Translations under genes and position numbers: made by a program | Assembly (NCBI GenBank): GCA_965214375.1 | Contig: OZ243947.1 | Span: 372,001 to 436,000, forward strand | Length of the DNA: 64,000 nt | DNA from: Endobugula sp965214375 | Lineage (GTDB): Bacteria; Pseudomonadota; Gammaproteobacteria; Pseudomonadales; Cellvibrionaceae | Direction: 5' to 3' | In this document: in pieces, positions 46,721 through 56,572 of the stretch | Numbering within the stretch: position 1 is the stretch's first letter | How the letters are laid out: each line of letters opens with the position of its first letter | The notes under the pieces: model-generated | What the model was told of the DNA's origin: nothing | Seen by the model: the letters and a program-made list of their open reading frames with translations, nothing else | Database searches by the model: none

Positions 46721-47374
46721 TTATGCATCAATTCGAGACGTCAGAACATCGTCAACAAGGCCGTATTCTTTGGTTTCTTCAGCACTCATAAAGCGATCAC
46801 GTTCGGTATCACGTGCAACATCTTCAACATTACGACCAGAGTGTTGAGCCATGAGTTCATTTAAACGCTGCCGTATTTTAAGAATTTCTTCTGCGTGAAT
46901 GGAAATATCGGTTGCTTGTCCCTGAGCACCGCCACTGGGTTGGTGGATCATAGTTCTGGCATTAGGAAGACAAAAACGCTTCCCGGCAGCACCCGCATTC
47001 AACAAAAAAGCCCCCATACTACAAGCCTGACCGATGCACATAGTGCTGACGTCTGGCTTAATAAACTGCATGGTGTCGTAGATTGACAAACCTGCCGTGA
47101 CAGATCCCCCGGGAGAGTTAATATACAAGTGAATATCTTTATCCGGGTTTTCTGCTTCTAAAAACAATAGCTGCGCAACCACTAGGTTGGCCATATGATC
47201 TTCCACCTGCCCGACTAAAAAAATAACTCTCTCTTTTAATAGTCTTGAATAAATATCGTAAGAGCGCTCACCACGAGCCGTTTGCTCTACGACCATGGGT
47301 ACTAATCCACTGGCACTGACGTCGAGGCCGTGAGTAGTTAACTGAGGGTTATTATGCAGGTCAAACTTTGTCAT
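46721..47374 (-). CDS. clpP: ATP-dependent Clp protease proteolytic subunit ClpP
   Basis: Serine peptidase that forms the barrel of ClpXP and ClpAP (217 aa; E. coli 207). Catalytic Ser in QACSMGAFLLNAGA, His in TMIHQPSGG, and Asp in ARDTERDRFMS. The N-terminal propeptide is short. Upstream is tig and downstream clpX, the standard order. The 187 bp to clpX show no recognised terminator, so clpPX may be read together. The intergenic region to tig (47375-47582) holds the tig terminator and presumably the clpP promoter. Confidence 0.97.
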   Translation of the reverse strand: MTKFDLHNNPQLTTHGLDVSASGLVPMVVEQTARGERSYDIYSRLLKERVIFLVGQVEDHMANLVVAQLLFLEAENPDKDIHLYINSPGGSVTAGLSIYDTMQFIKPDVSTMCIGQACSMGAFLLNAGAAGKRFCLPNARTMIHQPSGGAQGQATDISIHAEEILKIRQRLNELMAQHSGRNVEDVARDTERDRFMSAEETKEYGLVDDVLTSRIDA

Positions 47375-47554
47375 CTGGACTGTGTTCCTATTGATCTATA
47401 AGTAGTAACGAAAAAGCGACATGTAATGACAAAAAAGAGAAATATGCCGCTGTCTTTTACTTAGCTTAACCCGTGATTACGCTAGATTCCAGTTATGGAG
47501 GCAAGAAACTTGTTTTCGTGCATAAACAAGGCTAATAAAGAAGCAGGAAGAGTG

Positions 47555-47586
47555 AAAAATGACCGAACACAGGTGTGTCCGGTCAT
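47555..47586 (-). terminator. Rho-independent terminator of tig
   Basis: Minus strand: ATGACCGGACACA with TGTGTTCGGTCAT forms a stem of about 12 bp around a small loop, followed by TTTTT. It begins at the tig stop codon (TGA 47583-47585). Confidence 0.75.
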
Positions 47587-48908
47587 AAGATGTATTGATT
47601 TTGTGGTTTTACCGCCTCTTCATAACTAACAGCTTTTTCCGTCACTGTCGCTTTTTCCAAAATGAGCTCAACCACGGAATCCTCCAAAACGGATGCTTCG
47701 ATACCCGATAGCATTTGTTGGTTTTGATAGTAATAGTTGACCACTTCTTGTGGATCTTCATAGCTGGCGGCCATTTCTTCTATTGTGGCGCGAACTTTAT
47801 CAGCATCCGCTTTAATCTCATGCTCTTTAATCAACTCGCCAAGGATTAGACCTAGCGATACACGTCGCTCTGCCTGTTCTTTAAACATCTCATCCGACAG
47901 CAATGATTTAAGATCAAGGTTTTGGTTTTGTTGCATACCACCAAACTGTTGCATCATTTGTTCACGCAAGGCACCGGTTTCAGATGCTATCAGTGCTTTT
48001 GGTAACTCAACCGTATTGGCAGACACCAGTTGATCCATAACAGACGTTTTTACTTTAACTTTTACCGCACTGGCAAGCTCACGCTCCATACTTTTGGCCA
48101 CATCTTCACGAAACTTGCTCAAATCACCGTGTTTAGCGCCAAACTTTTCTAATAACGTCGCGTCGATTTCAGGTAACGACTTCTCGGAAACACTATTGAC
48201 GTTAATCGCAAACTCAACCGCCGCCCCTTTTAATTCCTCTGCTTGATAATCTTCCGGAAATGTCAGCGGTATGACTTTTTCTTCACCTGCTGATAGGCCC
48301 ACAATACCGGCTTCGAAACCCGGTATCATAGACTGTGAACCCAAAACTAAATCTTGGGTCTCTGCCTGGCCACCTTCAAATTCTTCGCCATCTTTAGTGC
48401 CGGTGTAATTAATATTCACCTTGTCACCGTCAGCCGCCGCACGCTCAACCGCAATAAACGTTGCTTGTTGCTCCCTTAAGGATTCAATCATCTTATCGAT
48501 ACTGTCTTCATTAATTTCTGCCGTGAGTTTCTCAACGGTAAAACCGTCAAACGAGGCTAAAGAAAACTCAGGATAGACTTCAAAGGTTGCGGTATATTCA
48601 AGATCTTTACCTGCCTCAAACTGCTTGATGTCAATCTGTGGCTGACCCGCGGGTTGAACGTCTTCTTTGGAAAATGCTTCTTGCAAGGAGCTGTTAATCA
48701 AATCGCCAAGAATTTCTTGTCGCACTGATTCACCATATTGCTGTTTAATCACTTTTAAAGGTGCTTTACCTTTACGAAAACCATTGATGCGAACCGTTTT
48801 TGATACCTCTTGCAGACGAGCATCTGCGCGATTATCGATTTGCTCTGCCGGCACACCGACACTTAAACGACGCTCTAAACCGGATGTTGTTTCAATAGAC
48901 ACTTGCAT
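47583..48908 (-). CDS. tig: Trigger factor, ribosome-associated chaperone
   Basis: Ribosome-bound chaperone and prolyl isomerase that receives nascent chains (441 aa). N-terminal ribosome-binding domain with the signature GFRKGKAPLKVIKQQYG (the FRKG contact loop), a FKBP-type PPIase domain at about 150-245 (GDKVNINYTGTKDGEEFEGGQ), and a long helical C-terminal domain. Length matches the family. Between tRNA-Leu and clpP, as in Pseudomonas. Confidence 0.97.
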   Translation of the reverse strand: MQVSIETTSGLERRLSVGVPAEQIDNRADARLQEVSKTVRINGFRKGKAPLKVIKQQYGESVRQEILGDLINSSLQEAFSKEDVQPAGQPQIDIKQFEAGKDLEYTATFEVYPEFSLASFDGFTVEKLTAEINEDSIDKMIESLREQQATFIAVERAAADGDKVNINYTGTKDGEEFEGGQAETQDLVLGSQSMIPGFEAGIVGLSAGEEKVIPLTFPEDYQAEELKGAAVEFAINVNSVSEKSLPEIDATLLEKFGAKHGDLSKFREDVAKSMERELASAVKVKVKTSVMDQLVSANTVELPKALIASETGALREQMMQQFGGMQQNQNLDLKSLLSDEMFKEQAERRVSLGLILGELIKEHEIKADADKVRATIEEMAASYEDPQEVVNYYYQNQQMLSGIEASVLEDSVVELILEKATVTEKAVSYEEAVKPQNQYIL

Positions 48909-48989
48909 GACGTTTCTTTTAGCCTCTTTCTAGCCTTATCTCGTTGATTACTTTATTAGTTAAAGGGTGGGTCGGTAAGAATATTAAAA

Positions 48990-49074
<85 letters not shown>

Positions 49075-49238
49075 GTATTGTTTATTAATGAATATTGACA
49101 TTAAATAAACGAGCTAAATAGTTGATTTAAATAATTATTGCATCAACTTAGCTGACACCCAACTATGAGGGCTGGGCATTGTGCCACAGTGATCATGGGT
49201 GTTCAACCATGCAAACGGAAATTTATGGTCGATAATCG

Positions 49239-50414
49239 TTAAATAAGTTCAAGAATAGTCGCAATCCCCTGCCCCAGACCAATACACATAGTGGCCAATC
49301 CCCATTGTTGGTCGCGCTCCTGCATCACACTCAATAAAGTACCGGTAATACGTGCGCCCGAACAGCCAAAGGGGTGCCCCAAGGCAATGGCGCCGCCGTA
49401 CATATTCACTTTTTCGTGCATCACATCTAACGCTCCCATATCCTTAAGTACAGCCAGCCCCTGTGCGGCAAAAGCTTCGTTAAGCTCGATAACATCGATA
49501 TCATCCAGCGCCATCCCCATACTCTTTAGCGCATTGGCAGAAGCGGGTACGGGACCAATGCCCATTACCGAGGGATCGACACCCGCAAGCCCCAAAGCAG
49601 CCACACGGGCAATCGGGGATAAACCTAACGCATCCGCTTTTTCGGCGGACATCACCAACATGACACTGGCGCCATCGGTAATTTGCGATGAAGTACCCGC
49701 TGTAATAGTGCCATTAACCGGATCAAACACGGGTTTTAATGCTGCCAAACCTTCCAGCGTCGTATCGGCTCGAATAGTTTCATCGTGCTCAACCAAACAA
49801 GGCGCACCATCCGCATCATGCCCCTGAATAGGCATAATTTCTTTCGCAAATTTGCCGTTACGCGTTGCTGCTGACGCAAGCTGGTGTGAACGTACCGCAA
49901 AAGCATCCATATCTTCGCGTTTAATCGCATGAATACGCGCCAGATATTCTGCCGTCAAGCCCATTGACCCTGCGGCCTTGGCAACCGATAAACTCCACAG
50001 TGGATTGGGGTCCATGGCTACATTCATATCGACATGCCCCATATGCTCAACACCACCAATACAATACATATCACCAAGGCCTGCACGAATATTCGACGTT
50101 GCGGTATGTAAGGCTGCCATAGATGAACCGCATAAACGGTTCACAGTTTGTGCCGGAATACGATGAGGCAAACCTGCACGCAACAACACATTGCGGGCAA
50201 TATTAAAACCCTGCTCGTCGCGCTGCATCACGCAACCCCAAATCAAATCATCAATGTTTTCTGCGTCAACCTCAGGGTTACGTGCTAACAAGCCATTAAT
50301 GACATCGGCACTAATATCATCTGCACGCCGATAACGGTAACAACCACCCTTGGAGCGTCCCATAGGGGTACGAGCGTAATCAACAATCACCGCATCTCGT
50401 GGATGTATGCTCAT
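49239..50414 (-). CDS. fadA: 3-ketoacyl-CoA thiolase FadA
   Basis: Beta subunit of the fatty acid oxidation complex; cleaves 3-ketoacyl-CoA to acetyl-CoA (391 aa). Catalytic Cys in NRLCGSSMAAL, His in NEAFAAQ... and GHPFGCSGAR near the C-terminus with the second Cys. Overlaps the fadB stop by ATGA, so the two are translationally coupled in a fadBA operon. Regions 49075-49238 show no other feature. The gene is intact. Confidence 0.97.
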   Translation of the reverse strand: MSIHPRDAVIVDYARTPMGRSKGGCYRYRRADDISADVINGLLARNPEVDAENIDDLIWGCVMQRDEQGFNIARNVLLRAGLPHRIPAQTVNRLCGSSMAALHTATSNIRAGLGDMYCIGGVEHMGHVDMNVAMDPNPLWSLSVAKAAGSMGLTAEYLARIHAIKREDMDAFAVRSHQLASAATRNGKFAKEIMPIQGHDADGAPCLVEHDETIRADTTLEGLAALKPVFDPVNGTITAGTSSQITDGASVMLVMSAEKADALGLSPIARVAALGLAGVDPSVMGIGPVPASANALKSMGMALDDIDVIELNEAFAAQGLAVLKDMGALDVMHEKVNMYGGAIALGHPFGCSGARITGTLLSVMQERDQQWGLATMCIGLGQGIATILELI

Positions 50415-52573
50415 TTTGCCACCTCCTGATAATAATGTGTTTGCGCCTCGGTGTGCTCACGCATACCCGGAGTCGGTTCATACAACTCACCCAAATGTTG
50501 ATAACCATCGGCCATCTTGCAAAAATGATTAATCCCCACACTGTCCAGCCAACGAAATATTCCCCCTCTGAAAGGGGGAAAACCCAGCCCGTAAATCAAT
50601 GCCATATCCGCCTCTGCGACACTGGCAACAACCCCCTCCTCCAGACAACGCGCCAACTCCGTTGCCATAGGAATCATTAAGCGATAGATAATCTCGTCAT
50701 CAGAAAAGACTGCTTTTTCCGCCACATGAGGCGCAATAATATCCAGTGAGTCGTCGGGAACATGTTTAATCGACTTGCCGCGTTTATCTTTTTCATAGCG
50801 ATAAAATCCCTGCCCGGTTTTTTGCCCAAGGTGTCCTGCGTTAAACAGCGCTTCAGCCGCCGACACATAATCTCGCCCCATACGCGATGGAAAACCTTTG
50901 GTCATCACACCTTCTGCATGCACACCGGTATCAATCCCTATCACATCCAGCAAATAGGCTGGCCCCATCGGCCAACCCCAAGATTCCATCAATTTATCGA
51001 TATGTGCATAATCTGCTCCATCGCGCAGTAACATGGCAAAGCCGGAGAAGTAAGGGAACAATACCCGATTGACTAAAAAACCGGGGCAATCGTTAACGAC
51101 AATCGCCTTCTTACCCATCGCGGTTGCATAGGCCACTGTTTTAGCCACTGCTGCATCCGAAGTTTTCGAACCGCGAATCACTTCCACTAATGGCATGGCA
51201 TGCACGGGATTAAAAAAATGCATGCCGCAAAAATTTTCCGGACGTTGTAAGGCTTGAGCCAATTGGTTAATTGAAATGGTTGAAGTGTTAGAGGTAATAA
51301 TCGTATCGTCGTTAACCTGCTGCTCAACTTCAGACAACACACTGGTTTTAATAGCATGGTTTTCAACTACCGCTTCGACGACAAGATCAACACTGTCAAA
51401 ACTATCATACGTTAATGTAGTTTCAATACGATTCAGTACATTAGCCATTTCTGTGATCGATAAACGTCCACGTTCAACGCGTTTGCCTAATAAAGTGGAC
51501 ACTTCGGAAAGCCCCAGATCAATACCCTGCTGGGCAATATCTTTCATTTTGATGGGAATGCCTTTATAAGCAGACTGGTAAGCAATGCCACCACCCATAA
51601 TACCGGCGCCCAGCACGGCGGCTTTTGTCACCGGTTGCTCAACACTCTTAGCCAACTGTTTGGCTTTTTTGGCAATAAACTGATCACTGACAAACAAACC
51701 GGATAACGCTTGTGCTACTGTTGTTTGCGTCATGGCAATAAAAGCTTCTGTTTCTAAAGCTAACGCCTCTGGTGCGGACAGAGTCGCACCTTTTTCAATT
51801 GTATTAACGGCTGCTATTGGCGCCGGATAATGCTTACCTGCTTTTGCCATCACCATGGCCTTGCTGGTCGTAAACGCCATCGTTCTCTCAACGGCATTAT
51901 GTTGAAGCGCTTGCTGCTTTTGTAGACGCCGCGCCTGATAATCTAATTTACCGTCGATGCACTGTTGCAATAGTCGTAACGCGGATGGCTGCAACACATC
52001 ATCGCTCACAATGCCATCAATAACACCTGCTTTTAGCGCTTGTGCTGCATTGTATTCTTTAGCGGCAGCAATCCATTCCAGTGCTGTTTCTATTCCCGCA
52101 ATTCTTGGCAAACGTACGGTACCCCCCCAACCCGGGATAATACCCAAGCGAGTTTCAGGTAAACCGATGTTTAGCTTTTCTGCTGATAGACGGTAATCAC
52201 ACGCCAGTGCAATTTCACAACCGCCTCCTAAGGCAAACCCTTTTAACGCAACAACCACGGGAAAGGGCAAATTCTCTATACGATTAAAATTACGATTACT
52301 TTTATCCAGTAGTTCTTTAACTTTTTCTCGGCCTTGCGCAAACACCGGCCCGAACTCCATAATATCAGCACCCGCAATAAACGCATCTTTACCGCTTTGT
52401 ATTAACAAACCACTGATGGCTTGGGTAGAATTTTCCAACGCTGTTAAGGCTTCAGACAGTTCCATCACTGTCTGGTGGTTAAAAATATTGACCGGGCTAT
52501 GAGAAACATCAAACGTTAGCTCAGCAATGCCCGAGTGATTGAGATCGACAGAAATATTTTGACCGGAATACAT
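50411..52573 (-). CDS. fadB: Fatty acid oxidation complex subunit FadB
   Basis: Multifunctional alpha subunit with enoyl-CoA hydratase, 3-hydroxyacyl-CoA dehydrogenase, isomerase and epimerase activities (720 aa). The N-terminal crotonase domain (about 1-190) shows IAGADIMEFG and the oxyanion and Glu motifs in ALGGGCEIALACDYR and GLPETRLGIIPGWGGT. The dehydrogenase domain (about 310-500) has Rossmann motif GAGIMGGGIAY and HFFNPVHAMPLVEV. Followed by fadA. No operator for a fatty acid regulator was recognised upstream, and psrA is absent from the nagZ-lexA region. Confidence 0.97.
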   Translation of the reverse strand: MYSGQNISVDLNHSGIAELTFDVSHSPVNIFNHQTVMELSEALTALENSTQAISGLLIQSGKDAFIAGADIMEFGPVFAQGREKVKELLDKSNRNFNRIENLPFPVVVALKGFALGGGCEIALACDYRLSAEKLNIGLPETRLGIIPGWGGTVRLPRIAGIETALEWIAAAKEYNAAQALKAGVIDGIVSDDVLQPSALRLLQQCIDGKLDYQARRLQKQQALQHNAVERTMAFTTSKAMVMAKAGKHYPAPIAAVNTIEKGATLSAPEALALETEAFIAMTQTTVAQALSGLFVSDQFIAKKAKQLAKSVEQPVTKAAVLGAGIMGGGIAYQSAYKGIPIKMKDIAQQGIDLGLSEVSTLLGKRVERGRLSITEMANVLNRIETTLTYDSFDSVDLVVEAVVENHAIKTSVLSEVEQQVNDDTIITSNTSTISINQLAQALQRPENFCGMHFFNPVHAMPLVEVIRGSKTSDAAVAKTVAYATAMGKKAIVVNDCPGFLVNRVLFPYFSGFAMLLRDGADYAHIDKLMESWGWPMGPAYLLDVIGIDTGVHAEGVMTKGFPSRMGRDYVSAAEALFNAGHLGQKTGQGFYRYEKDKRGKSIKHVPDDSLDIIAPHVAEKAVFSDDEIIYRLMIPMATELARCLEEGVVASVAEADMALIYGLGFPPFRGGIFRWLDSVGINHFCKMADGYQHLGELYEPTPGMREHTEAQTHYYQEVAK

Positions 52574-52658
52574 CGTGCTCTCCCGAATGTGAAGGACTAA
52601 CGCCTAAGTATAGTACAAGCGATGAAACCTGCCCTTGTTATGAATCGCTGTTAATTAT

Positions 52659-53204
52659 TTAAAGAGGTGCGCGGTGAATCACGACAATAACTTTATGTTC
52701 AGTCGTATTGCGAAAACGGTACGGATGCCCAGCCTCAATAATAAAACCATCACCGGCATCAAGATCTTCCAATTGGCTATTGATAATAATATTCAACTTG
52801 CCTTGTACAACAAAACCACAGGAGCGACCAGAATCAACGCGCATGGATTCGCCCGTATCACTCCCAGCATCATACACTTCATAACTCAGTTGGCCGGCGG
52901 CTGCCTCAGATTCACCGAATAAGTAATAATAATCAACATGCTTGTCGCTAGACGAAAACATCTGATAACTGCGAAAAAAACATTCCGCTTCATCATTAAA
53001 ATCAATACTGAAGAAATCTTTCAAATTCATGGGGATACCTTTAATAAGCAATTTTTCCAAAGAGCTTAAAGAGGGACTGACGCGTCCCTGCTCAATCATT
53101 GAAACACTGCTATTAGTAACACCTGCCCGCTTGGCGAGTTCGCGTTGAGATAAGCCATAAATTTTTCTTACTTTTTTTAAGCGAACTGCAATTTCATCGG
53201 TCAT
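52659..53204 (-). CDS. XRE-family regulator with cupin domain
   Basis: DNA-binding regulator of the PuuR-like type (181 aa). N-terminal helix-turn-helix (VRKIYGLSQRELAKRAGVTNSSVSMIEQGRVSPS) and C-terminal cupin domain (about 105-180, with SGRSCGFVVQGKLNII and DAGDGFIIEAGHPYRFRNTTEHKVI). Such proteins sense small molecules such as polyamines or amino acid derivatives. It lies 21 bp downstream of fabY in the same direction and 85 bp upstream of fadB. Its ligand and targets are unknown; context suggests lipid or carbon metabolism. Confidence 0.85.
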   Translation of the reverse strand: MTDEIAVRLKKVRKIYGLSQRELAKRAGVTNSSVSMIEQGRVSPSLSSLEKLLIKGIPMNLKDFFSIDFNDEAECFFRSYQMFSSSDKHVDYYYLFGESEAAAGQLSYEVYDAGSDTGESMRVDSGRSCGFVVQGKLNIIINSQLEDLDAGDGFIIEAGHPYRFRNTTEHKVIVVIHRAPL

Positions 53205-53225
53205 AATACGTTACTACACTACTGA

Positions 53226-55112
53226 TTACGTTGATTGGGTCATATCTTTGTAATCGTTTTCATAGTGCAAGTCAACGTCCTTCTGATAAGAAGGGACAGA
53301 AACACGATGTTTATCGATAAATAGCTGTGAATCGTCGATCATATGCTGTCCAAAACGGTAACGGATATTAAAATCACCTGTTAACACCGCCTGATTATAA
53401 GCAGCTGATGATTCTTTCACGGCTTCATTGCGCCTCATATGTTCGGTTATTTTTTGTTCGCCATAACGTGCTTTTAACATACGATATGTCTGCCTAGGCG
53501 ACAACACGCACGCGGTTGCATTATTCCCACCAAAGCCTTTTGAATTTAGGAATGCAATATCCAGTGCAGATGCAACAGGCATGTCGTTAATAGGAATATT
53601 CAAGCGTTCATCGAGTACATCCTCAGCAATAGCATCGATGGTCTTGACTCCCGGAACGATACCCTCGTCAAAAATACCCAGCGCATTAATTAGTTGATCA
53701 CCACTGGCTGGTGCCAAAGAATGGCCAACATAGGCTTTTACTGCCGCAATCGGCCACTGATGAATATCAAACGCACGAGCGACACGATCAAAAATTTCGG
53801 ACTCAGTGACACGATTCTTAGGTGTACTGGAACCATGTGCCTGAATAAAGCTATGTTGCTGTATTGCTTCATCACCTAATAGACTACGCATAGCTGCGAC
53901 AGCTTTAGCAAAGGTTAGATAATTACCTGGACCTGGTGCCGAAATAGACTTTTTGTAACCATCGGCATTAATAAAAACATCGGGAACACTGCCACAAATA
54001 TTGGCACCCAATTCAAGTGCTAGCTCATCATCCAGCAACATGACATGTTGTGTCGATTCGGCAATGGTAAAACCGCAATTTTCACCAAAAGGACGACTGG
54101 ATCGACGTAAATCCGTGTTATCAATGCCCTCTAATTTACACAACTTCTCTGTCGTTGCTAATGCACCCATAGTGGCATAGCCGTCAATAATTTCTGGTGT
54201 GATGGGTGCTTCACTGCTGCTAACCATGATAACCCGGCGGCGCCCCGAACGAATATCCTCAATACCCGCTTTCAAATTATATAAAAAACTGGCACATGCA
54301 CCGGCAACACTGCCTGTTGCACCAAGACTACCAAGGACATAAGCATTGATAAAATCTGTCGGCATGGAGGCGAAGCCCAACGCTAATTGTTTAGTCGTCA
54401 CACGCCCACCTTGCAAACGTGCTTGTAATAAGCCGCCTAAACCATGTTGATCCAATTGACTCATGACGCTCGTTGAATACACACCAATTTCATCAGGCGT
54501 GACATGCTGTATCAGGTGCTCCCATTCAATACCCATAGCATTGACCGCATCGGAGGCACCAACAATGGAAAGTTGCAAGCCACGAGGGTGAAAACGCGAT
54601 GCGTATAAAGCGGCAGGATCAAAACCATCCGGTAATTGACCAGCGGCTTCAACGGGTGAATGATAATGAGTATTCAGGCGTATACTATCATCACCGGCTA
54701 TCGTGACACGCACGTGCTTATCATCTACATTCTGCAACTGCCAATTGTGCGGCACAGACTTCGGCAATTGCTTTCTAGATAGCTCAAAACTCAGGGTTTG
54801 ACCCACCACTTTTTCTAATGAAACCGCTTGAGTAGAAGGCACCGCTTCAATATCGAAGTAATGCTTGCCAATACGGCGAATCAGGGTGCCGTCAAGTACT
54901 GCCTGACCATACCGTTTTTCAATATCTGCAACCGATAATGAATCATCATCATCCTTAGGCAGATTCATCATGGCAGCCAAACCTGCTATGGTTTGTTGGC
55001 GCTTTTCCGTACTAAGGCTCTCAATAACCATACGGCGGTAGGATTGGTGAAAGGAGCTTCTGCCCGCCGCATTGTAACCGCCAAAACTGACTATCACAGG
55101 TAAACGTGTCAT
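53226..55112 (-). CDS. fabY: FabY-type beta-ketoacyl-ACP synthase
   Basis: The 628-aa product is a large condensing enzyme. The start at 55112 (MTRLPVIVSFGGYNAAGRSSFHQ) fits the family. The C-terminal ketosynthase core has catalytic Cys in VAGACASFLYNL, His in IQAHGSSTPKN and His in YVGHSLAPASGD, a Cys-His-His triad. The N-terminal region of about 200 residues is extra relative to FabB/FabF. Length and N-terminus match Pseudomonas FabY (PA5174), which makes acetoacetyl-ACP to start fatty acid synthesis. It may substitute for or back up FabH. Divergent from an AraC-type gene. Symbol is given with moderate confidence. Confidence 0.8.
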   Translation of the reverse strand: MTRLPVIVSFGGYNAAGRSSFHQSYRRMVIESLSTEKRQQTIAGLAAMMNLPKDDDDSLSVADIEKRYGQAVLDGTLIRRIGKHYFDIEAVPSTQAVSLEKVVGQTLSFELSRKQLPKSVPHNWQLQNVDDKHVRVTIAGDDSIRLNTHYHSPVEAAGQLPDGFDPAALYASRFHPRGLQLSIVGASDAVNAMGIEWEHLIQHVTPDEIGVYSTSVMSQLDQHGLGGLLQARLQGGRVTTKQLALGFASMPTDFINAYVLGSLGATGSVAGACASFLYNLKAGIEDIRSGRRRVIMVSSSEAPITPEIIDGYATMGALATTEKLCKLEGIDNTDLRRSSRPFGENCGFTIAESTQHVMLLDDELALELGANICGSVPDVFINADGYKKSISAPGPGNYLTFAKAVAAMRSLLGDEAIQQHSFIQAHGSSTPKNRVTESEIFDRVARAFDIHQWPIAAVKAYVGHSLAPASGDQLINALGIFDEGIVPGVKTIDAIAEDVLDERLNIPINDMPVASALDIAFLNSKGFGGNNATACVLSPRQTYRMLKARYGEQKITEHMRRNEAVKESSAAYNQAVLTGDFNIRYRFGQHMIDDSQLFIDKHRVSVPSYQKDVDLHYENDYKDMTQST

Positions 55113-55211
55113 TTTTCTACCTACATTGTGCTTAATCAAAACAACACTAGTGTAGAGCCTTAACGCACTGTATTATAGGTCAAAACAGCCATAAAATAGT
55201 AAATTACGGCC

Positions 55212-56201
55212 ATGATGATAAAAGCTATTTTTCTACTCTGTGATCAAATGTTGGCAACCAGTATGAGCTGGCCAATGGATATGCTTAGTGCAGCCAATCA
55301 TGCAGCCCAAACATTATGTCCGGGAAAGCCGTCATTTAAGCTAATAACCTCAGCCACTAAACAGGGTAAAATAGCGACACACTCGCCTTTTTCCTTGTAC
55401 GCCGAAACGGATATTCACGAGATTTCAGATGCAGACATCATTTATTTGCCAGCGTTATGGCGAAATCCACGTCGTGTTATCCGTAAAAATCTCGCCGTTA
55501 TTCCCTGGCTGCAACAACACTATGAAAATGGTGCCATTATTAGCGGTGTAGGCACTGGATGTTGTTTTATGGCTGAGGCGGGTCTACTTGACCACAAGCC
55601 GGCAACGACACATTGGTATTATTTTGACCAGTTTCAACAAGACTACCCGTTAATTCGTTTAAAACGTCAACACTTTATTACGCAGGCAGGAAATTTGTAC
55701 TGTGCTGCCAGCATCAACTCTCTCGCTGATTTAACAATTTACTTTATTCAACAATTTTATAACAGCGACGTTGCACAACATATCGAGCGTAATTTTTCAC
55801 ACGAAATTCGTCGTGCTTATGAAACCGTTAGTTATTTGGAAGACGGTAATATTAATCATTCCGACGAAGACATATTGCAAGCACAGCTGTGGATGAAGTC
55901 CAATTTGGAAAAAAATGTGTGTATTGGAGAAGTGGCTACTCAATTCGGTATGAGTTCGCGAAACTTCAACCGACGCTTTAAAGAGGCCACGGGTAAAACC
56001 CCTCTGAATCATTTACAAGATATTCGCATTAATACAGCAAAAGATTTACTTCAATCCAGCAATCTTAGTATTGGCGATATTGCCGACAAAACAGGCTACA
56101 AAGATCTGAGTTACTTTACGCAAATCTTCCGTAAGATGATGGGAATAACGCCCAGAGCTTACAGAACAACCGTACGTGCCAAGTTATTTCGCGACATCTA
56201 A
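55212..56201 (+). CDS. GlxA-type AraC transcriptional regulator
   Basis: Regulator with an N-terminal DJ-1/PfpI-like amidotransferase domain (about 1-180; the nucleophile region reads GVGTGCCFMAEAGLLD) and a C-terminal AraC domain with two helix-turn-helix motifs (VCIGEVATQFGMSSRNFNRRFKEATGKTP and SIGDIADKTGYKDLSYFTQIFRKMMGITPRAYR). 329 aa, normal for the GlxA group. It is divergent from fabY with a 99-bp shared promoter region and could control it. Ligand unknown. Confidence 0.88.
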   Translation: MMIKAIFLLCDQMLATSMSWPMDMLSAANHAAQTLCPGKPSFKLITSATKQGKIATHSPFSLYAETDIHEISDADIIYLPALWRNPRRVIRKNLAVIPWLQQHYENGAIISGVGTGCCFMAEAGLLDHKPATTHWYYFDQFQQDYPLIRLKRQHFITQAGNLYCAASINSLADLTIYFIQQFYNSDVAQHIERNFSHEIRRAYETVSYLEDGNINHSDEDILQAQLWMKSNLEKNVCIGEVATQFGMSSRNFNRRFKEATGKTPLNHLQDIRINTAKDLLQSSNLSIGDIADKTGYKDLSYFTQIFRKMMGITPRAYRTTVRAKLFRDI

Positions 56202-56572
56202 GAAATGACACAACATATTTTATAGACTTTTCTGTGATAAAAAACGACTTTTTGGCTACAGACAATTATTAAAAAAATGGCTCAAAAAAATAGCCTCAAT
56301 ACTTCACGAAGCCAGTATTCATGTGGCTTACACGTTAATACCTAAGAAATAACTTTAAATATAATATTTGTTTTTTATTCGATCAGCGAGCTATTTATGC
56401 TTATTTCATGCCAAAAAAAAAGGTTGAAATTTACCTTCAATGGGCGGATATTTGAATCATGATATTTCAAAACAGACTGTGCAGTTCAAACCCTTTCGTT
56501 GTTGTCGACCAACAACAAAGTCTGTTTCTGGCAAACCTTTCCAATTACTCATAAAATCAGGAGGTATAACTT
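56202..56572 (+). other. 371-bp intergenic region upstream of hpf
   Basis: No gene or coding remnant was seen on either strand. The stretch is AT-rich with poly-A runs. It contains a palindrome at 56493-56520 and the AGGAGG ribosome site of hpf at 56559-56564. The hpf promoter must lie here but could not be fixed. Confidence 0.6.
56493..56520 (+). promoter_or_regulatory. Palindrome in hpf leader
   Basis: GTTGTTG-TCGAC-CAACAAC at 56498-56516, extended by CTTT/AAAG outside with one bulged base. It could be an operator or an mRNA hairpin about 55 bases upstream of the hpf ATG. No T-run follows, so not a terminator. Confidence 0.4.
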
